64,000 bases of DNA, taken from positions 1,094,405-1,158,404 of the forward strand of contig VYZB01000024.1 in assembly GCA_013397455.1 (NCBI GenBank), given 5' to 3'. Shown here piece after piece: positions 39,001 through 52,400 of the stretch (position 1 is its first letter; every line of letters begins with the position of its first letter). Origin of the DNA: Crotophaga sulcirostris (lineage: Eukaryota > Chordata > Aves > Cuculiformes > Crotophagidae). The notes below the pieces were generated by a model. That model did not search any database, was not told the origin of the DNA, and was given only the letters and a program-made list of their open reading frames with translations. Made by a program: the position numbers and the translations under genes.

Positions 39001-39743
39001 ACTTGACATGTACCTCTTGTGGGTCCCCTTTTCATGAAAACCTTGCTGAGGTCAAGACTTCCTTTGTCTCTTATAAAGAGTAGTAATGAGACTGGAAAGT
39101 GTATGTCTCTTTCAGACTTGGAGTTTTCCTGGAGCAGAAGTTATAGGCAATTGCATTCTGAGAGAAACAGGGTCTGTTCCCTTTCTTTTCTTTGAAATAT
39201 TAATATATAGTGAAATTCTGAGGACAAAAACTGTGGCTGATACTATATACAAATCCACATAACATTGCATAGCAAACTTCTATTGTAATAAAGGATTGAC
39301 TTTCTTTTCCTCTGTTCCTAAGAACAGACATGAGGGCAGAAAAGCAGAGTACATAAAGGTACCTGCTGAAAAGCTACGCTGTCTTTTCCTTTGTATTGTA
39401 TCTTTCAATTTGTGAATTTAGTTTAAAGGATAGAGTGAACCTCAGAAACCTCAGCATGCAACTCCACCAGCTGAATAATATTTTTGAAAGAGTTCATTAT
39501 TTAACTGTCATCTCATCTTTAAATACTAACATGAATGTCAAGCAATGCATTTATTTTGTTTTTCAGATTGGATCTGGTCGCTTAGTAACTATCGGAAGTA
39601 CACCTCCTCAATTAATTGGAGGGCCACTGGCTGTTACCAACCTTGCTCTTAGAAAGCCCTCTGTTTGTGAAGGAGCCTTAAAAAAGATCAAAGGCATTAA
39701 AAAGTTAGACTCAGCCAAGAAAGAATCAGTGCCTGTAGAATAG
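11920..39743 (+). CDS. CFAP69: CFAP69, cilia and flagella associated protein 69 (complete, 24 coding exons)
   Basis: CFAP69 is a helical, armadillo-like protein of motile cilia and flagella. In mammals it is needed for sperm flagellum assembly (loss causes multiple flagellar abnormalities) and tunes olfactory cilia responses. I joined 24 exons by GT-AG boundaries and codon phase: 2895 nt, 964 codons plus TAG at 39741-39743, with no internal stop or frameshift. Human CFAP69 is about 941 residues. Recognisable conserved blocks include ICKCIVSFY (exon 7), [13 protein letters not shown] (exon 12), [19 protein letters not shown] (exon 14), [17 protein letters not shown] (exon 17) and [12 protein letters not shown] (exon 20). 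The start is the first ATG of the CpG-rich exon, preceded by CGGGGGGCACC. The first 51 residues are Ser/Pro/Arg-rich and low complexity, unlike the rest. Introns hold CR1, an ancient LINE, a microsatellite and one 34-bp gap. Exons are itemised in the five entries below. Confidence 0.95.
12140..12219 (+). mobile_element. CR1 3' tail fragment in CFAP69 intron 1
   Basis: GGATTGGAACTGGATGATCT, then TTAAGGTCCCTTCCAACC and TGATTCTATGATTCCATG, are the canonical CR1 3' end in plus orientation. Only about 80 bp remain, beginning near the CATGGCAGGGG motif. It sits 68 bp downstream of the exon 1 donor, so CR1 pieces of opposite orientation flank the CFAP69 promoter and first exon. Confidence 0.9.
13934..14066. 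repeat. Second copy of the unnamed repeat, in CFAP69 intron 3
   Basis: TGACTTTTCAGCAAAGCC, TTTTATGATGTGCTATGCTT and the segment through GCCAAGGTTGGTTGG align along about 130 bp with 10585-10710, with scattered substitutions and small indels. Two copies in the same orientation about 3.3 kb apart indicate a dispersed repeat or a segmental duplication. I cannot assign the family. Confidence 0.6.
17035..22004 (+). CDS. CFAP69: CFAP69 exons 6-10 (residues 141-350)
   Basis: Exons: 17035-17111, 18511-18609, 20433-20582, 20707-20884, 21881-22004. They encode, in order, [75 protein letters not shown] and [19 protein letters not shown]. All match the vertebrate CFAP69 helical-repeat region, and the leucine-rich helical pairs fit an armadillo-type fold. 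All acceptors and donors are GT-AG. Introns 6 and 7 (17112-18510, 18610-20432) and the introns on either side show no recognised transposon. Intron 5 (15065-17034) contains a dense run of register-locked T blocks. Confidence 0.93.
24542..28028 (+). CDS. CFAP69: CFAP69 exons 11-15 (residues 351-574)
   Basis: Exons: 24542-24590, 24675-24796, 25286-25502, 26372-26536, 27910-28028. Key segments are [73 protein letters not shown] and [20 protein letters not shown]. The glycine-rich [10 protein letters not shown] loop of exon 14 and the [16 protein letters not shown] helix of exon 13 are the most strongly conserved parts of the family that I recall. Intron 14 (26537-27909) contains a short CR1 tail. 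Intron 10 (22005-24541) carries nine register-locked T blocks but no recognised element. Confidence 0.95.
27105..27197 (+). mobile_element. CR1 3' end fragment in CFAP69 intron 14
   Basis: TTTAGTGGGAATTGGCAGTG, then GTTGGACTTGATGACCTTAA, then GGTCTTTTCCAACC and ATTCTATGATTCTGTG reproduce the CR1 3' end in plus orientation. Only the terminal 90 bp or so are recognisable. Confidence 0.9.
28474..31677 (+). CDS. CFAP69: CFAP69 exons 16-19 (residues 575-751)
   Basis: Exons: 28474-28592, 29660-29741, 30740-30932, 31540-31677. Exon 16 encodes [20 protein letters not shown]. Exon 17 is short (82 nt) and easily missed. It lies behind a TTTAAG acceptor and encodes [19 protein letters not shown] plus LLLDLLA, restoring the segment that would otherwise seem lost to the nearby gap. 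Exon 18 has [13 protein letters not shown] and [10 protein letters not shown]. Exon 19 has [20 protein letters not shown] and [12 protein letters not shown]. The split Trp codon (TG|G) across exons 16 and 17 and phase continuity support the joins. The gap at 28714-28747 is intronic. Confidence 0.93.
28714..28747. other. Assembly gap (34 N) in CFAP69 intron 16
   Basis: Thirty-four Ns separate two contigs. No CFAP69 codons are missing, because exon 16 ends at 28592 and exon 17 begins at 29660 in phase. The register-locked T8 pattern is present up to 28699 and absent afterwards, which makes this gap the boundary between two differently behaving sequence pieces. Confidence 0.95.
31750..32330 (-). 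mobile_element. CR1 LINE, inverted and internally deleted, in CFAP69 intron 19
   Basis: The left part (about 31750-31925) is the CR1 region just upstream of the 3' UTR (CTAGTGCAACTTGAGG, then CACTTGTCACTTGGGAGAAG). The right part, read on the minus strand, encodes the ORF2 linker between endonuclease and reverse transcriptase ([34 protein letters not shown]). In a full element these lie well over 1 kb apart, so this is either an internally deleted copy or two nested fragments. The junction is near 31920. No 3' octamer tail is seen. Confidence 0.8.
32430..33600 (-). mobile_element. Ancient CR1/L3-like LINE remnant, inverted, in CFAP69 intron 19
   Basis: Degraded plus-strand landmarks such as CCCAAAACTGAACACAGTAC, AGTTCTATATTGTTTGCACA and TTCAAAGACTGCTTTGACCA follow the reverse complement of ancient amniote CR1/L3 elements, in the right order. 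A minus-strand open stretch at 33245-33625 is a decayed reverse-transcriptase piece. Divergence is much higher than in the avian CR1 copies nearby. Boundaries are approximate. Confidence 0.55.
34540..39743 (+). CDS. CFAP69: CFAP69 exons 20-24 (residues 752-964 and stop)
   Basis: Exons: 34540-34616, 35619-35813, 36791-36877, 38633-38737, 39567-39743. Exon 20 encodes [20 protein letters not shown]. Exon 21 is a charged, likely coiled-coil segment ([13 protein letters not shown]). Exon 22 has [17 protein letters not shown]. Exon 23 has [18 protein letters not shown]. Exon 24 gives the tail [20 protein letters not shown], ending in a Lys-rich stretch and SVPVE before TAG. Intron 22 (36878-38632) contains a microsatellite and a CR1-type reverse-transcriptase fragment. 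Confidence 0.95.
37157..37262. repeat. TA/TG-rich microsatellite
   Basis: About 105 bp made almost only of TATA, CATA and TATG units (TATATATACATATTC through ATGTATGTATATTTG). It is partly self-complementary and could fold or cruciform. It lies in CFAP69 intron 22. Just upstream, at about 37072-37091, ATTCTATGATTCTATGA resembles an orphan CR1 tail. Confidence 0.85.
37440..38400 (+). mobile_element. CR1-type LINE reverse-transcriptase fragment in CFAP69 intron 22
   Basis: Plus orientation. From about 37690, GGACAAGAAGGTGATTGG and CATGGATTTACCAAGGACAA are followed by GACTTGGATATTGGATCAG and an open stretch at 38074-38361 with [17 protein letters not shown] and REVMHLGS. This is the order of CR1 RT domains. 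The catalytic FADD-type motif is decayed (FIHDN at the expected place). The 3' tail is missing and the 5' limit near 37440 is uncertain. Confidence 0.8.
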
Positions 39744-39803
39744 ATAGTGTCCTGAACAGTGCTTTTAATGTTTTGGTTAACTGTATGCATATTTTAGATA
39801 CAA

Positions 39804-39908
39804 AATAAAATCTGTATGTAATGCTTTGATGAATTACCTAGAACATCCTGAAGGTAAAATTGTATTTTGCCTTAACTAATAAAAACATGGGGATGATTTA
39901 TTAATAAA
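39804..39908 (+). terminator. CFAP69: Candidate polyadenylation signals of CFAP69
   Basis: Three AATAAA hexamers lie 61, 135 and 160 bp after the TAG: 39804-39809, 39878-39883 and 39903-39908. This implies a short 3' UTR. Which one is used cannot be told from sequence. Confidence 0.65.
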
Positions 39909-42900
39909 GTATCCTACACACTATGGTACCAAGGTATGTTGAGTCTAATAATTTTGTGCGCTAGTGTCAGGTCTCCCTGATCCACTATTTAGATTTCTAT
40001 CTCTTGTTGGCACATTCCACACATTGCAGTTTAAGTATCTCTTTCTTTGAGCAGGGTGATGAACCTTTACATAAACATGTTCAGTTCTTCATTTTCCTGG
40101 ATACCATATCCACATGATTTTTGTCAAAGTCCACTTTTTTCCTTCAATTGCTGCCTTTAGCGTCAGGATGTCTGATCTCTATTCTCTCAGTTTTGATCTA
40201 AAGACTCAATAAGAAGCTTGTCTGTGCCAACAGTTCCTCTGAGTCTGTTGGAGAGACAGGCTGAAATGTCCTGCTCCTCATGGGTTTCTCTTGGATTATT
40301 GCCCATAATGGTCTACCATAAGAATTCATTTTCTTCCACTCTAGCACCTCTAGAATACCAGCACAAAATTGTGAGCAGTAGACATTTTTGTAGATGATTC
40401 ACTTTCTAAACTATTGTGTCTTTTCCTAACTTGGGCAAAGCCAGAATTTGCTATATTACAATAGAGCAGCATTCCCTGAGGCTGTTGCTTCATTTTAAAA
40501 CCAGTTGCTATGCAATGCTACGGCATAAATTGCTGTGACATTGCAAGGGGTTCTGTGACTTACAAGCTCTGGCACATACTCTGTCATTTTGTCTGTAAGT
40601 AACATTTTGAGTAAAGTGCAAGCTTTCACTTTGTTAAATGCCAACTTGAAAAATGGAAATAAATTTGAGCTAAATGGGTAGAACTTAGTTTCCAACTACC
40701 TTTTTCACTTCCTGGAAGAGGGATCGGCGTTGCAAATAAGCGTTTCTTAAAAATCTGCCTCTGTAACAAGACATAGCAGTGCTGGCATTAAAAATCAAGA
40801 CAGAGATGTGGGATTTTTTAAATTGTATACTTAAATTCTATGAAAAGGAGAACCCCAAGAAGATAATGAATAAAACAAAACAGCCATATGAAATGGTACT
40901 TAAAATTTAGAGAAATCTCCCTTTTCTTATGGGCAGGGATGTCAAACTCCTGGCTCCTGCTGTTCTCCTGCTCCTGCAGCATAAGGCGCGTCACAGGCTG
41001 CACACGTGCCCAGCGCTGGCAGGAGCGCAGGGACAAGGAGCTCAGTGCTGCCACTGGTACAAACAAGGTGCTGGGCCAGATAAAACAAGGTTTTGGCCCA
41101 CAGGACGTGAGTTTGGCACCCCTGTTGTAGAACAAGAGAGTCATCTAGTACTTAAAGCTATAGAAATTAAATCAAGCTATGCTAATTTAATTTTTATGTT
41201 GGCCCTTTGCTGTCAATTTTTAAGTCTAATTTTGTTTCATTATTACAATTTTTTCCCAAAATCTCCCACATAAAGATTAAATAGGTTTTCCTGAACAAGC
41301 CTGTATGTGAATTTCTTTCCTGCCAGCAATAAAGGTAAAGTAAGGTATGTCTAGATTATCTAAGTAAAGTCCTCTGAGTTAAGTAAAGTCTTGCTCAGTT
41401 GCTTATGTTTATATTTCTCTGACATCTCTTCAGCAGTGATGCTGCTTTATTCCTGTTTTAGGGAATGTGAAAAGATAACTACACACTGTGGCCACAAAAA
41501 GCATGCTCCATTGTCTTTCCACAATTAAAACCAAACAATAATTATTTGACTAGGAGAAAAAGTCTGTGACTTTTAGAGGGTTTTTTTATGCTGGCATACA
41601 TGTGACTGTGTGGGTGAGTCATTACAACTGGCAGCAAGGCACTGGCCCATTTTTTCCAGAAAACTGTACAGTGCTCATCATGTAATTCCTCCCAGTCTCT
41701 GAGCAAAAGCTCCAGCAGTACAGTTTAGGCAAGTTATGGGTATAAAAGGTCTATTATAATCAGTTCATATTTATGCTTATGTAAAAACTTTAAATTGAGC
41801 ACACAGTAAGCCCCAGAGCTTTCCTCCCCCAGCTGCATTGTGTTTCTGCTACAGACATCCTGACATTGCAGGCAAGGAGCTGCAAATGCTCTTGTGAATC
41901 ATAATAAAGACTGGAGAAGGGGACAGAATTTCCTGAAGTGCTTACATTTATACTTCATAAATGAATACTAGGACAAGGCTTCACAGCACCATAGACAGCA
42001 TCTGATTTTGCCAGCCAGCCAAGGACTATGGTCTGGCTGTCAGCGAGGGAACCCAAGAAAACTGGACTTGCTGTTCCTGCTGTAATCCGGAGATGGAAAG
42101 AGAGGGAGTGCTGACTACTGGTGGAGGAAAAGATCATCCCATTCACTGTTCATTGCTCTTGCAGGATCCTCAGGAGTGGCCAGCTGGCTTTCCATGGCTC
42201 TGTCATAGACAAAACAGGCACATCCACCTGGAATTTGTTTGGCTACTGCTGCTTATGGGAGTGCCTGTTGTTCAGAACCTCCTGCCCCTTTGGTAGATGT
42301 TGCTGGGTGACCATAGCAATAGATTGTTCAAGCATTCTGAAGCCAATTACGGTAGATGCTAAGCACCCTTGTCTCCTGTAGCATTAAAACAAGCCTTACA
42401 GCTTGAGGAAAGATGGAGCTTTCAAAACTGCATAGGATACCTTGCTCTGGCATTCAATTAAAAAATCACTAATACATGAAACGTTACCTTTAAAATGTTT
42501 TTACAATTTTACACTTCTGTAGGAGATGGATAAAATTATCTGTAGGTATGAACAAGGGGAATTTATTTATCTGGTTCATGACAGTTGTAATACTTGATTT
42601 GTTGCAAATGCAATACAATGCACAGCTTTATAAACTGGATATTGCTAGACATTGGCTCTCAAATAGCTGCTCATCATGATCTATCAATTCCTGAAACTGC
42701 TGGCTTTGCGTGTGTCATGACTCCCTCTATTTGCTCAAAAAAAAGGGTGTATTTAAAATATTTTTGTGTGAGGAACTTACAGTGGTATTCATGGGTAAGA
42801 GAAATTTCTCACAACTTCTGTACCCTCTCCAGAATACTATTGGAGAAATATTTTACAAGATGCAGTTCAATGTTGTATTTACCTAAGTGAACGTTTACAC

Positions 42901-44738
42901 ATCTATGAGAATTTGGGGATATTTTACAAACTATATATGAGCCAGGCATTATGTGTGATGGATTTCTGGTTACTTATGAAGATTTATATGCTGTTACTGT
43001 GTAAGTACTGTTTCCCACAATAATTAAACCCATTTGAGATCTCATAAAAGGCTAGAACACAACAGGGACTGAACAAGCTACATTGCCCAAGGAGTAAATC
43101 AGAGAACAGTCATCATCTCTTAGTGTTCCCATTTGTTCTTAGGCTTTCCATGCTCGGTAGAAAGGGGTTAACTAGACAGTTAATCTGCCTGAAGTAGTTT
43201 ACCAGAGCTGGATGGTTTCTTATCATGGGAGCAGTAGCCAAGCCAGTCTCTCACTATTTCGAGCCACTTGACGCATGGGTCTCTTCTCAACTGTGATGTT
43301 GTCTGGTATGACAGGGATGGATTCTATCACCTTATTTACCTGTATGAGTGTGTGAAAAAAGAGCAGTCTTGTGCAAAGTACTGTTCTTAATGAAATGTGG
43401 CAATGGTTTGGCAAATAATGTTATAACAGACAAGAAAATGATCACTATTCAGACTTTGATGCATAGAAAAATATTTATATTAATCCACAGTCTAGACTAA
43501 GCAGTGACAAAATCCAGCTTTTAGACTGCACAGGACATTACAATGAGCATAATCCTTCCCTTTAGCTTGATGTCACACTTTTTTTTGCAAATCTTGAAAG
43601 TAAAGTTGATTGTATTTGCAAGACACTGTATAAAATATGTTTATTGACATTTTCTCCATTGCTTAACGTATAAAAATATATTGGGTTTCCATCAAAACTA
43701 ACTTTTAAAAAAGAGAATTATTGGAAAATATGAGCCTCTGCAAAAATACCACACTGGTTGAGACTTAAAAGCTCACCTGAGCAAACAAAGGTTTTGAGTC
43801 AAAACACTAAAGCATTCACACATGCAATAGGAAAAAGGCAGCCTTGATAGACTGCAAGACAGGAAAGCAAAAATGACAATGTGGGAGATTGGTTTAGCAG
43901 TGAGTAAGTACTTTATACAGAGAGAAGGAAAAAGTTTGAACCACTTAAACCATGCCAATGGATTTGTCTAAGCATCAGTGGTATATGCTGTGCTTTTGTG
44001 CTCCTTCATTTTAATGTTGTCTTGCTGAGGTATCTTCATTTTCTCCTCTTTTGGCCTAAAATGAGTTGGTGAAAGTGGACCCTGCAAGATTATAAAAGAA
44101 AGGTAGTTATTCTCCAAGCAATATGGTTAGGAATGCTAGCATTAAATGATCTCCATGTTCAATGTGGAAACTTAGAACATCTGACTCAGTACACCAGAAA
44201 AAGTCTATTGCCGAGAAGGAAGGACACACTCAGATCTAGGATTGGTTAAGAAGGTACAAAGCCAGTCACCTATGTGACCTCAGTTCAGACTCATCCCAGA
44301 CCATGATGACCAGAATTTGTCACTGTTTGATGATTTAGTGACCATGAGATCACATTATGTACCAATAGTTTTAATGGGAAGAACAGGGTTCAAATGGTCA
44401 GGAATTTGAGCTTCCCTTCTCATAGAGGGTTGTTTCTCCAAAGCTGAGACTGAAGTCCAAATACCAGGAAATTTTTAGTATTGTAAAGTCATTTATACGC
44501 ACACAGTGATAAACAGAGAACAAGGCATCCATTTCCACACTCTCCTACATTCATATCTGACATTTTTTAAACTTTTTTAAATATAGAAATGTAGTACCCT
44601 AACTGCTTTTGACTCTCGTATTATGAAAGTAGCTGCCATTGAAAGATGCAAATACTTTTGACAAGCAGAGATAGAAACTACTATATTGACTTGTCTAAAC
44701 AATTAAGGACAAGGATAGAACAGCGGTTCAGTTTAATG
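39909..44738. other. Intergenic region between CFAP69 and FAM237B
   Basis: The two genes converge across this interval. Apart from a hAT-like element at 40934-41124, I see no recognised element. 41950-42400 is somewhat richer in GC, but its overlapping short ORFs match nothing I know. The rest is AT-rich with scattered short ORFs. Confidence 0.5.
40934..41124. mobile_element. hAT-like non-autonomous DNA transposon, copy 1
   Basis: The ends are inverted repeats: left CAGGGATGTCAAACTC, right GAGTTTGGCACCCCTG. The core (TCACAGGCTGCACACGTGCC, then CAGCGCTGGCAGGAGCGCAG, then ACAAACAAGGTGCTGGGCC) is nearly identical to a second copy at 48447-48668. The two 8-bp flanks (CTTATGGG and TTGTAGAA) do not match, so any target duplication has decayed or one end was altered. 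It has no transposase. Confidence 0.75.
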
Positions 44739-47137
<2,399 letters not shown>

Positions 47138-47400
47138 AGTGTTTCTGTGATGAGATGGGAAACAGTAGCCTTGAAAGAACAGTAGTCAGCCACTTGGAGA
47201 AAAAGAGAGAGATTCCTGAGAGGGCTGCAAGTGCCCGGCAGCTGCTGGATGCTCCGAGGATGCCGGGACCACACTGCACAGGGATAACTCTGCTACTGGC
47301 AAAGCAGCTGCAGCAGCATGAACTCAGGTCAGTGGGAAAGGTGGGAGGGAGCTGTGGCTGTGGCAGCCCCACCTCTTTCTGCACAGGCACTGAGAGTCAG
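47138..47400 (-). promoter_or_regulatory. FAM237B: Putative FAM237B 5' non-coding exon and promoter
   Basis: On the minus strand AACACT precedes GTAAGTATAA, a consensus 5' splice site with last exonic base 47138. The sequence just upstream on that strand (plus 47200-47500) is locally GC-rich compared with its surroundings, which suits a promoter. ORFs on both strands here look spurious. The transcription start is not determined. Confidence 0.3.
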
Positions 47401-48446
47401 CTGAGCCCTGGGCTGGGGTCTCATCTGGAGAGACTGCGTTTGTATGGGTGGGTGGGTGTGCTGGGTGAGGGGAGAGGCAGAAGGCTGTCAGGGGGAGGTA
47501 AGTACAATAGATGGCAAATCTTACTCCAAATCAGTAACATGAATGCTCTCTCTATTTTATAAACCACATGCAATCCTTTCTGCTCACCAGAACATGCATC
47601 CATCAAAGACAACATTTCAAATTAACACAAAAGAGATGTACAGCCCAGAATATATAGGCACAACGTGCATCCATTATTTCAGTTCCCTTTTTGTGGAAAC
47701 TACTTGACTTTAGATCGATTTTACACTTTTTTTTTTTAAATCTCCCATAACTTTGTTGCCAGAGAGGATTTCAGTCCCCAAGGTATCTGTTGTGCCTAAT
47801 TCAGGACAAGTTGCCCAAAACTGAATTGTACAAAGATAAGGATTACTGCAGCTAACTTGTCTTACATATTAAAGCTTAGATTTCTTTACATAGATTTTTC
47901 TGACAAATTTCTCAACATGTATATTCAAGTTACCTCTTAGATCACCAAGAAGAATGGACTGGATCATATCCTGAAATGCAGATGATTTTTTTGCATATAT
48001 GCTCTCTAAACTCTCCAAGGGGACTGCTGCTTTCAAGGAAGATTGTCAGTCTTTTGCCTTCACAGGCACTAGAGTCTATTCAAAGTCTGTCAAAGTAAAA
48101 TCAGCAGCAGCCAGCATCATTAAAATCAAAGCATTTTCACAAATACTCTGAAATTCTGTGGTTTCTTGTAACCTGTTCAATATTCTAACCTGTTCAATGT
48201 CAGATTATAACACTGAATGTAACTGCCTCTCACAAACACCTACAGTTGGAGACATGCAACGAAATCAGTTATGAGAAATGGCAACGCTATCAACCACACT
48301 TCAGAAATGTTCCATGGTACCTGTGCCCACTTCTGCACCGAAGGACTGTTTCTTGAAACACTGAAGGCTCCCACTTCACTGGTGTCCTAGTGCAGCTCAT
48401 CACTGTGCAGAAGAACAGGCCCTAAACTGAGAACTGCTGCATAAGG

Positions 48447-48668
48447 CAGGGGTGTCAAACTCATTTTCACCAGGGGCCACATCAGCCTGCTCCTGCAGCG
48501 TCACAGGCTGCACACGTGCCCAGCGCTGGCAGGAGCGCAGGGGCAAGGAGCTCGGCGCTGCCACCGGGTACAAACAAGGTGCTGGGCCAGACAAAACAAG
48601 GTGCCAGGACAGATAAAACAAGGAAGAGGGCCGGATTAGGCCCGTGGGCCTTCTGTTTGCCACCTATG
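48447..48668. mobile_element. hAT-like non-autonomous DNA transposon, copy 2, with intact 8-bp target duplication
   Basis: 222 bp with left end CAGGGGTGTCAAACTCATTT and right end GTTTGCCACCTATG (imperfect inverted repeats). It is flanked by a perfect 8-bp direct repeat GCATAAGG at 48439-48446 and 48669-48676. An 8-bp target duplication plus CAGGGGTGTCAAAC-type ends is the hallmark of hAT elements. No transposase is encoded. The core is shared with 40934-41124. An internal near-duplication (GTGCTGGGCCAGACAAAACA and GTGCCAGGACAGATAAAACA) is present in this copy only. Confidence 0.88.
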
Positions 48669-49185
48669 GCATAAGGGACGTCTTAGCCCTTTCCCAACTG
48701 CATACAATGGAAGGAAGTAATTTTACTCCCTCCTCACCTACTGAGGGCCAGAAATGGGTCTTGCCAAGTGAAAAGTGCTGGGACTTCCTGCGGCCCAGTG
48801 CTACATGCCCTGGAGTGGGTTTCTTGAGTTACTTCATCTTTCAGTCTAGACAAAGAATAACTTGCAGATCTGGGGCTTTTACCAGTGTAAAACTCAACTA
48901 TTAACTTAAGAAACGAGAGACTGCCCTGCGTGGTGTTAGGATCTATGAATGTAAACTGTTTTGAAGACCTGTGGTACAAAGAGTGGTGACCAGGTTTACA
49001 CTACAGAACCAAATTTGAAAGCCAAAGGAAAACACTTGCATGCAAAGCTCAAGTAGAAAACAAGTTTCTTTTCTATATACAATCATTCTAGCACAATGTG
49101 GGGACAAATACTTTGCAAGTAGTTTTAAAGCAACTTAAAAACAATTGCTCTGAATGTCGTCGGTCTGGTGTCTGCCTCACAGAAA

Positions 49186-49404
49186 TTACATCATTGTAAA
49201 GGCTGTTTGAAGGTTCACGGCAAATGCCAGGTATTTGAGGCACTTGGGCTCCCTCACAGCTTCACTCCTTCTCTTTAATTCAAAAGGCTGCTGTTCAAAG
49301 TACAATGAAAGTGCTGCATCTGGCACACAGTAGAAAATCACTTCACTCTGCAACACTGGGTCCGTGTAGAAATCAAACCCCGCTGAACCTATGCACAAAA
49401 CCAA
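49186..49404 (-). other. Unassigned minus-strand ORF, protein-like composition
   Basis: 72 codons including segments FDFYTDPVLQSEVIFYCVP and REPKCLKYLAFAVNLQTAF. A potential acceptor (GTGCATAG|GTTCAGCG) precedes the FDFYT segment in frame, so it could be a terminal exon or a pseudogene fragment. No upstream partner exon was found and I do not recognise the family. It may be chance. Confidence 0.2.
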
Positions 49405-52400
49405 GAGCTGTCTTCAAAGTGGTGCATATAGTTCGACATCATTAACTCTCCTGCATGTGATGTTGCCTGAAGGAACGCAGTCTGCTTTGTACCAGGAGAG
49501 GGCTGATGTAACTAAAATGCAGCTGCTCCTTTCTTGAATTCAAGTGTCACCCAACAGTTTAGGACTGAGATTTAAACTTTATTTTTCTGTGCAGTACATT
49601 ACCACCTACGAAAAATAATGTGCCCAGAATCGTGATGTCTGCAGCACGTAAACATGTAAAACTGTTAACAGTTCCACACCTGGAGAACCCCCCCTCTTTA
49701 AAGGACAGCACTGCTGACAAAACATAAGACAAATATGTAGTAAAATAGGGTCTATTAGGGTTTCACAACATGCTTTGGTCAAACACAATGTGACAGGAAC
49801 AGCCTGTTCTTTCAAGTGGAAACGTAGTAATTTCTGTCACAAAAACAATATATACAGTACTTAAAGGCAATACAAACCTACTCTGAAATGACAACATTCA
49901 GAATAACTAGCTATCTTCTGGAAGCCTTTCCAGCTAAGCAATGTAAACACTGTTTCAAAAAAATAAGCTATTTTTGAACCTACACAGTTATATAGAAGAA
50001 CAGAGCTGGAAGACTGGAATACAATGAACTTATCTCTGAACTCTTTGTATCATTGAAAGAAGTTCAAGCTGTGTTAGATGTAATTACACCTTCAAAGTCT
50101 AAAGCAGCACTGATAACCAAGGAGATTAAAGCATTAGGAAGGCTGTACAAGGAACCTACCTTTAAGAAAGCTCTTTCATATCATTAATCAAAATAGCTCT
50201 CAGGAAGTTTTCAAGTTAAGAAAAGCTCTCAATCTTTTTGTAGTTTTCAAGTTAAGAAAAGCTATCGACCATTTTGTTTTCTTTATGCACTATCAAATTT
50301 ATTAGTACGATCAATCTCACAGTGAAACAGCCAAAATTTCAAAGGCAATTAAAGGCACGTAAAGAAGCAGGCAGTTGCACAGCTGCTTGACCACTGCATC
50401 AATTCCTTCTCGTCAAATGATTCCCGCTTAAAACATCTTGATGTAATAGCACCAGATGCTAGTGCAACCACAGGGATTTCCTTCTGCTCCAACAGCCACT
50501 GACAGCAGCCCTCAGTCCCTTTTCTTCATCATGCAGGTTTAATTTTATCACGCTCCTCTTGCTTTTCCTAATCTAGTTAATAAATTCACCATTTTTAATC
50601 TTAAAATGTGGTATTGCCACAACTACAGAAATCGATAGTTTTTCTATAGCATACGTTTTAAACTGTTGTACTTTGATTTATTCTTTCCATTATTGCAGTT
50701 GAGGTATCTCCATCTAGTGGCACTTCATTGTACTGAAGAGCATGTCCTTGGCATTAGTTAAATCTCTTTCTCAATTATTTTTTTAAACAAAACTGTAAAA
50801 GTACTGCATTTTTTTAGGACATCTGAACCTTGCATATGTTGATGTAGATATTTCTTTCACGTGAAAAGACCTTTATTCCAGCTTCCCAGCAATGCAATGA
50901 ACTGCTGTGTGCATGTTCAAGAAAGGCACAGAAAGAAAACTGACTTGCATTTTTTTAAATTATTTTAACTCTACTTTAAACTAAAGTTATGCTGCTAAAA
51001 TATTTCAACTTAATTTTTATATATTTCCACCTAAACTAGTTCTTCCCCAGACTGAGAAAAACCGCACATAATGTAGAAATTTCAAAAAATTGCTGCTGGA
51101 AGATTTAAAATTGTTGTGGAAAGAGATTTCATGGGTGCTTCTTGTTAGCGTTGATGACAGGGCACTACCTAGTGATTTATATGATGAGAGAAAAGAAATA
51201 GAGTGATAAAACCATGATTTGATGTAGCAGCACCCTTGTGATTTTCAAGCTATCGTATACAAGTAATTGAAGTACACAATAAGAAGAGAAAGCAGGCACT
51301 GAAGCTTTATTTAGCATGAAACTCAGAATATGCATGGACTACACATAAATCAGTTTGGAGAGTCTTAAGATGCTATCAGCCTTTTGTATGACTGAATTAT
51401 AGGTATCTCTGTGACTACACACCTGCACACTCTTACGTAAACAAGATTCACTGAATACAGAGAATTGAGTCACCCTCTGCATCGCTGATTAGCAACATCT
51501 GAAGCAAAGAAATAACAGACTGATGTTCTACAATCAGGCTTGACAATGAAGTGCTTACAGCCTTGTTCCTTAAGTTCAAGTGTGGCACACCCGCTAGTGA
51601 TTAAACAGCAAACGCAAATCAAAAGGAAAATATGATAGAACCAGTGCTGCCCTGGCAAAACAGAGCGTCTCCTCAGGTGACCAGACACATTTTTTAAGCA
51701 AAATATTTAGGAAATAAATCATCTAAATACTCTCAAACTTTAGCAGAGTTTTAAATGATTCAGTTTCATTGATTTTTAGCATCCTGTATGTGTGATCACA
51801 TACTTACTGGTATAAAAGGCTCCAGAAAATGCACAATAGCACATTCCAAATGTAATGTTACTTAATTCCCTGCTGGTATGAGTTTGTTGGCATGACCTTG
51901 CTCAGTGTTGAAATAAATCTAATGTTATGTCAACTCACAACATGGGCATAGAAGATGAGTATTTCTTCTCTTTTTTGAGGTTGAGCTGTGGATTGACTAC
52001 ATGAGTTGAATTAACTTTACTTAGTTAGCTTTGCCAGCATCTATGGACCAGTCTACACATTAACTTGTTGGATATGAACTGCCGTGTGTTAAGGAAGTTC
52101 AGCACACTGAATATAAAGGTCTGCTAAGTTGACACGTTACAGACCCTACTGCTCTCAACAGTCATAACAATTCAACAGTACTAAATTCAAACAGTATTCA
52201 CCACAAAAGCAGAACAAAGCAAGAAAACATGGGGTAATGTGATATATACTTGTATTGCTATCCAAGGAGAGTTCAAAGCCTGTGACTTGATCCTTGAAGA
52301 ACTCTGCTGATATCCTTCTTGTCAGGTGCAACTTCCTCACATTTTCCTCATCTCACTTAAAAGTTCTTTTGTTTATCTCATTTTTTCTATTATTTCCTAT

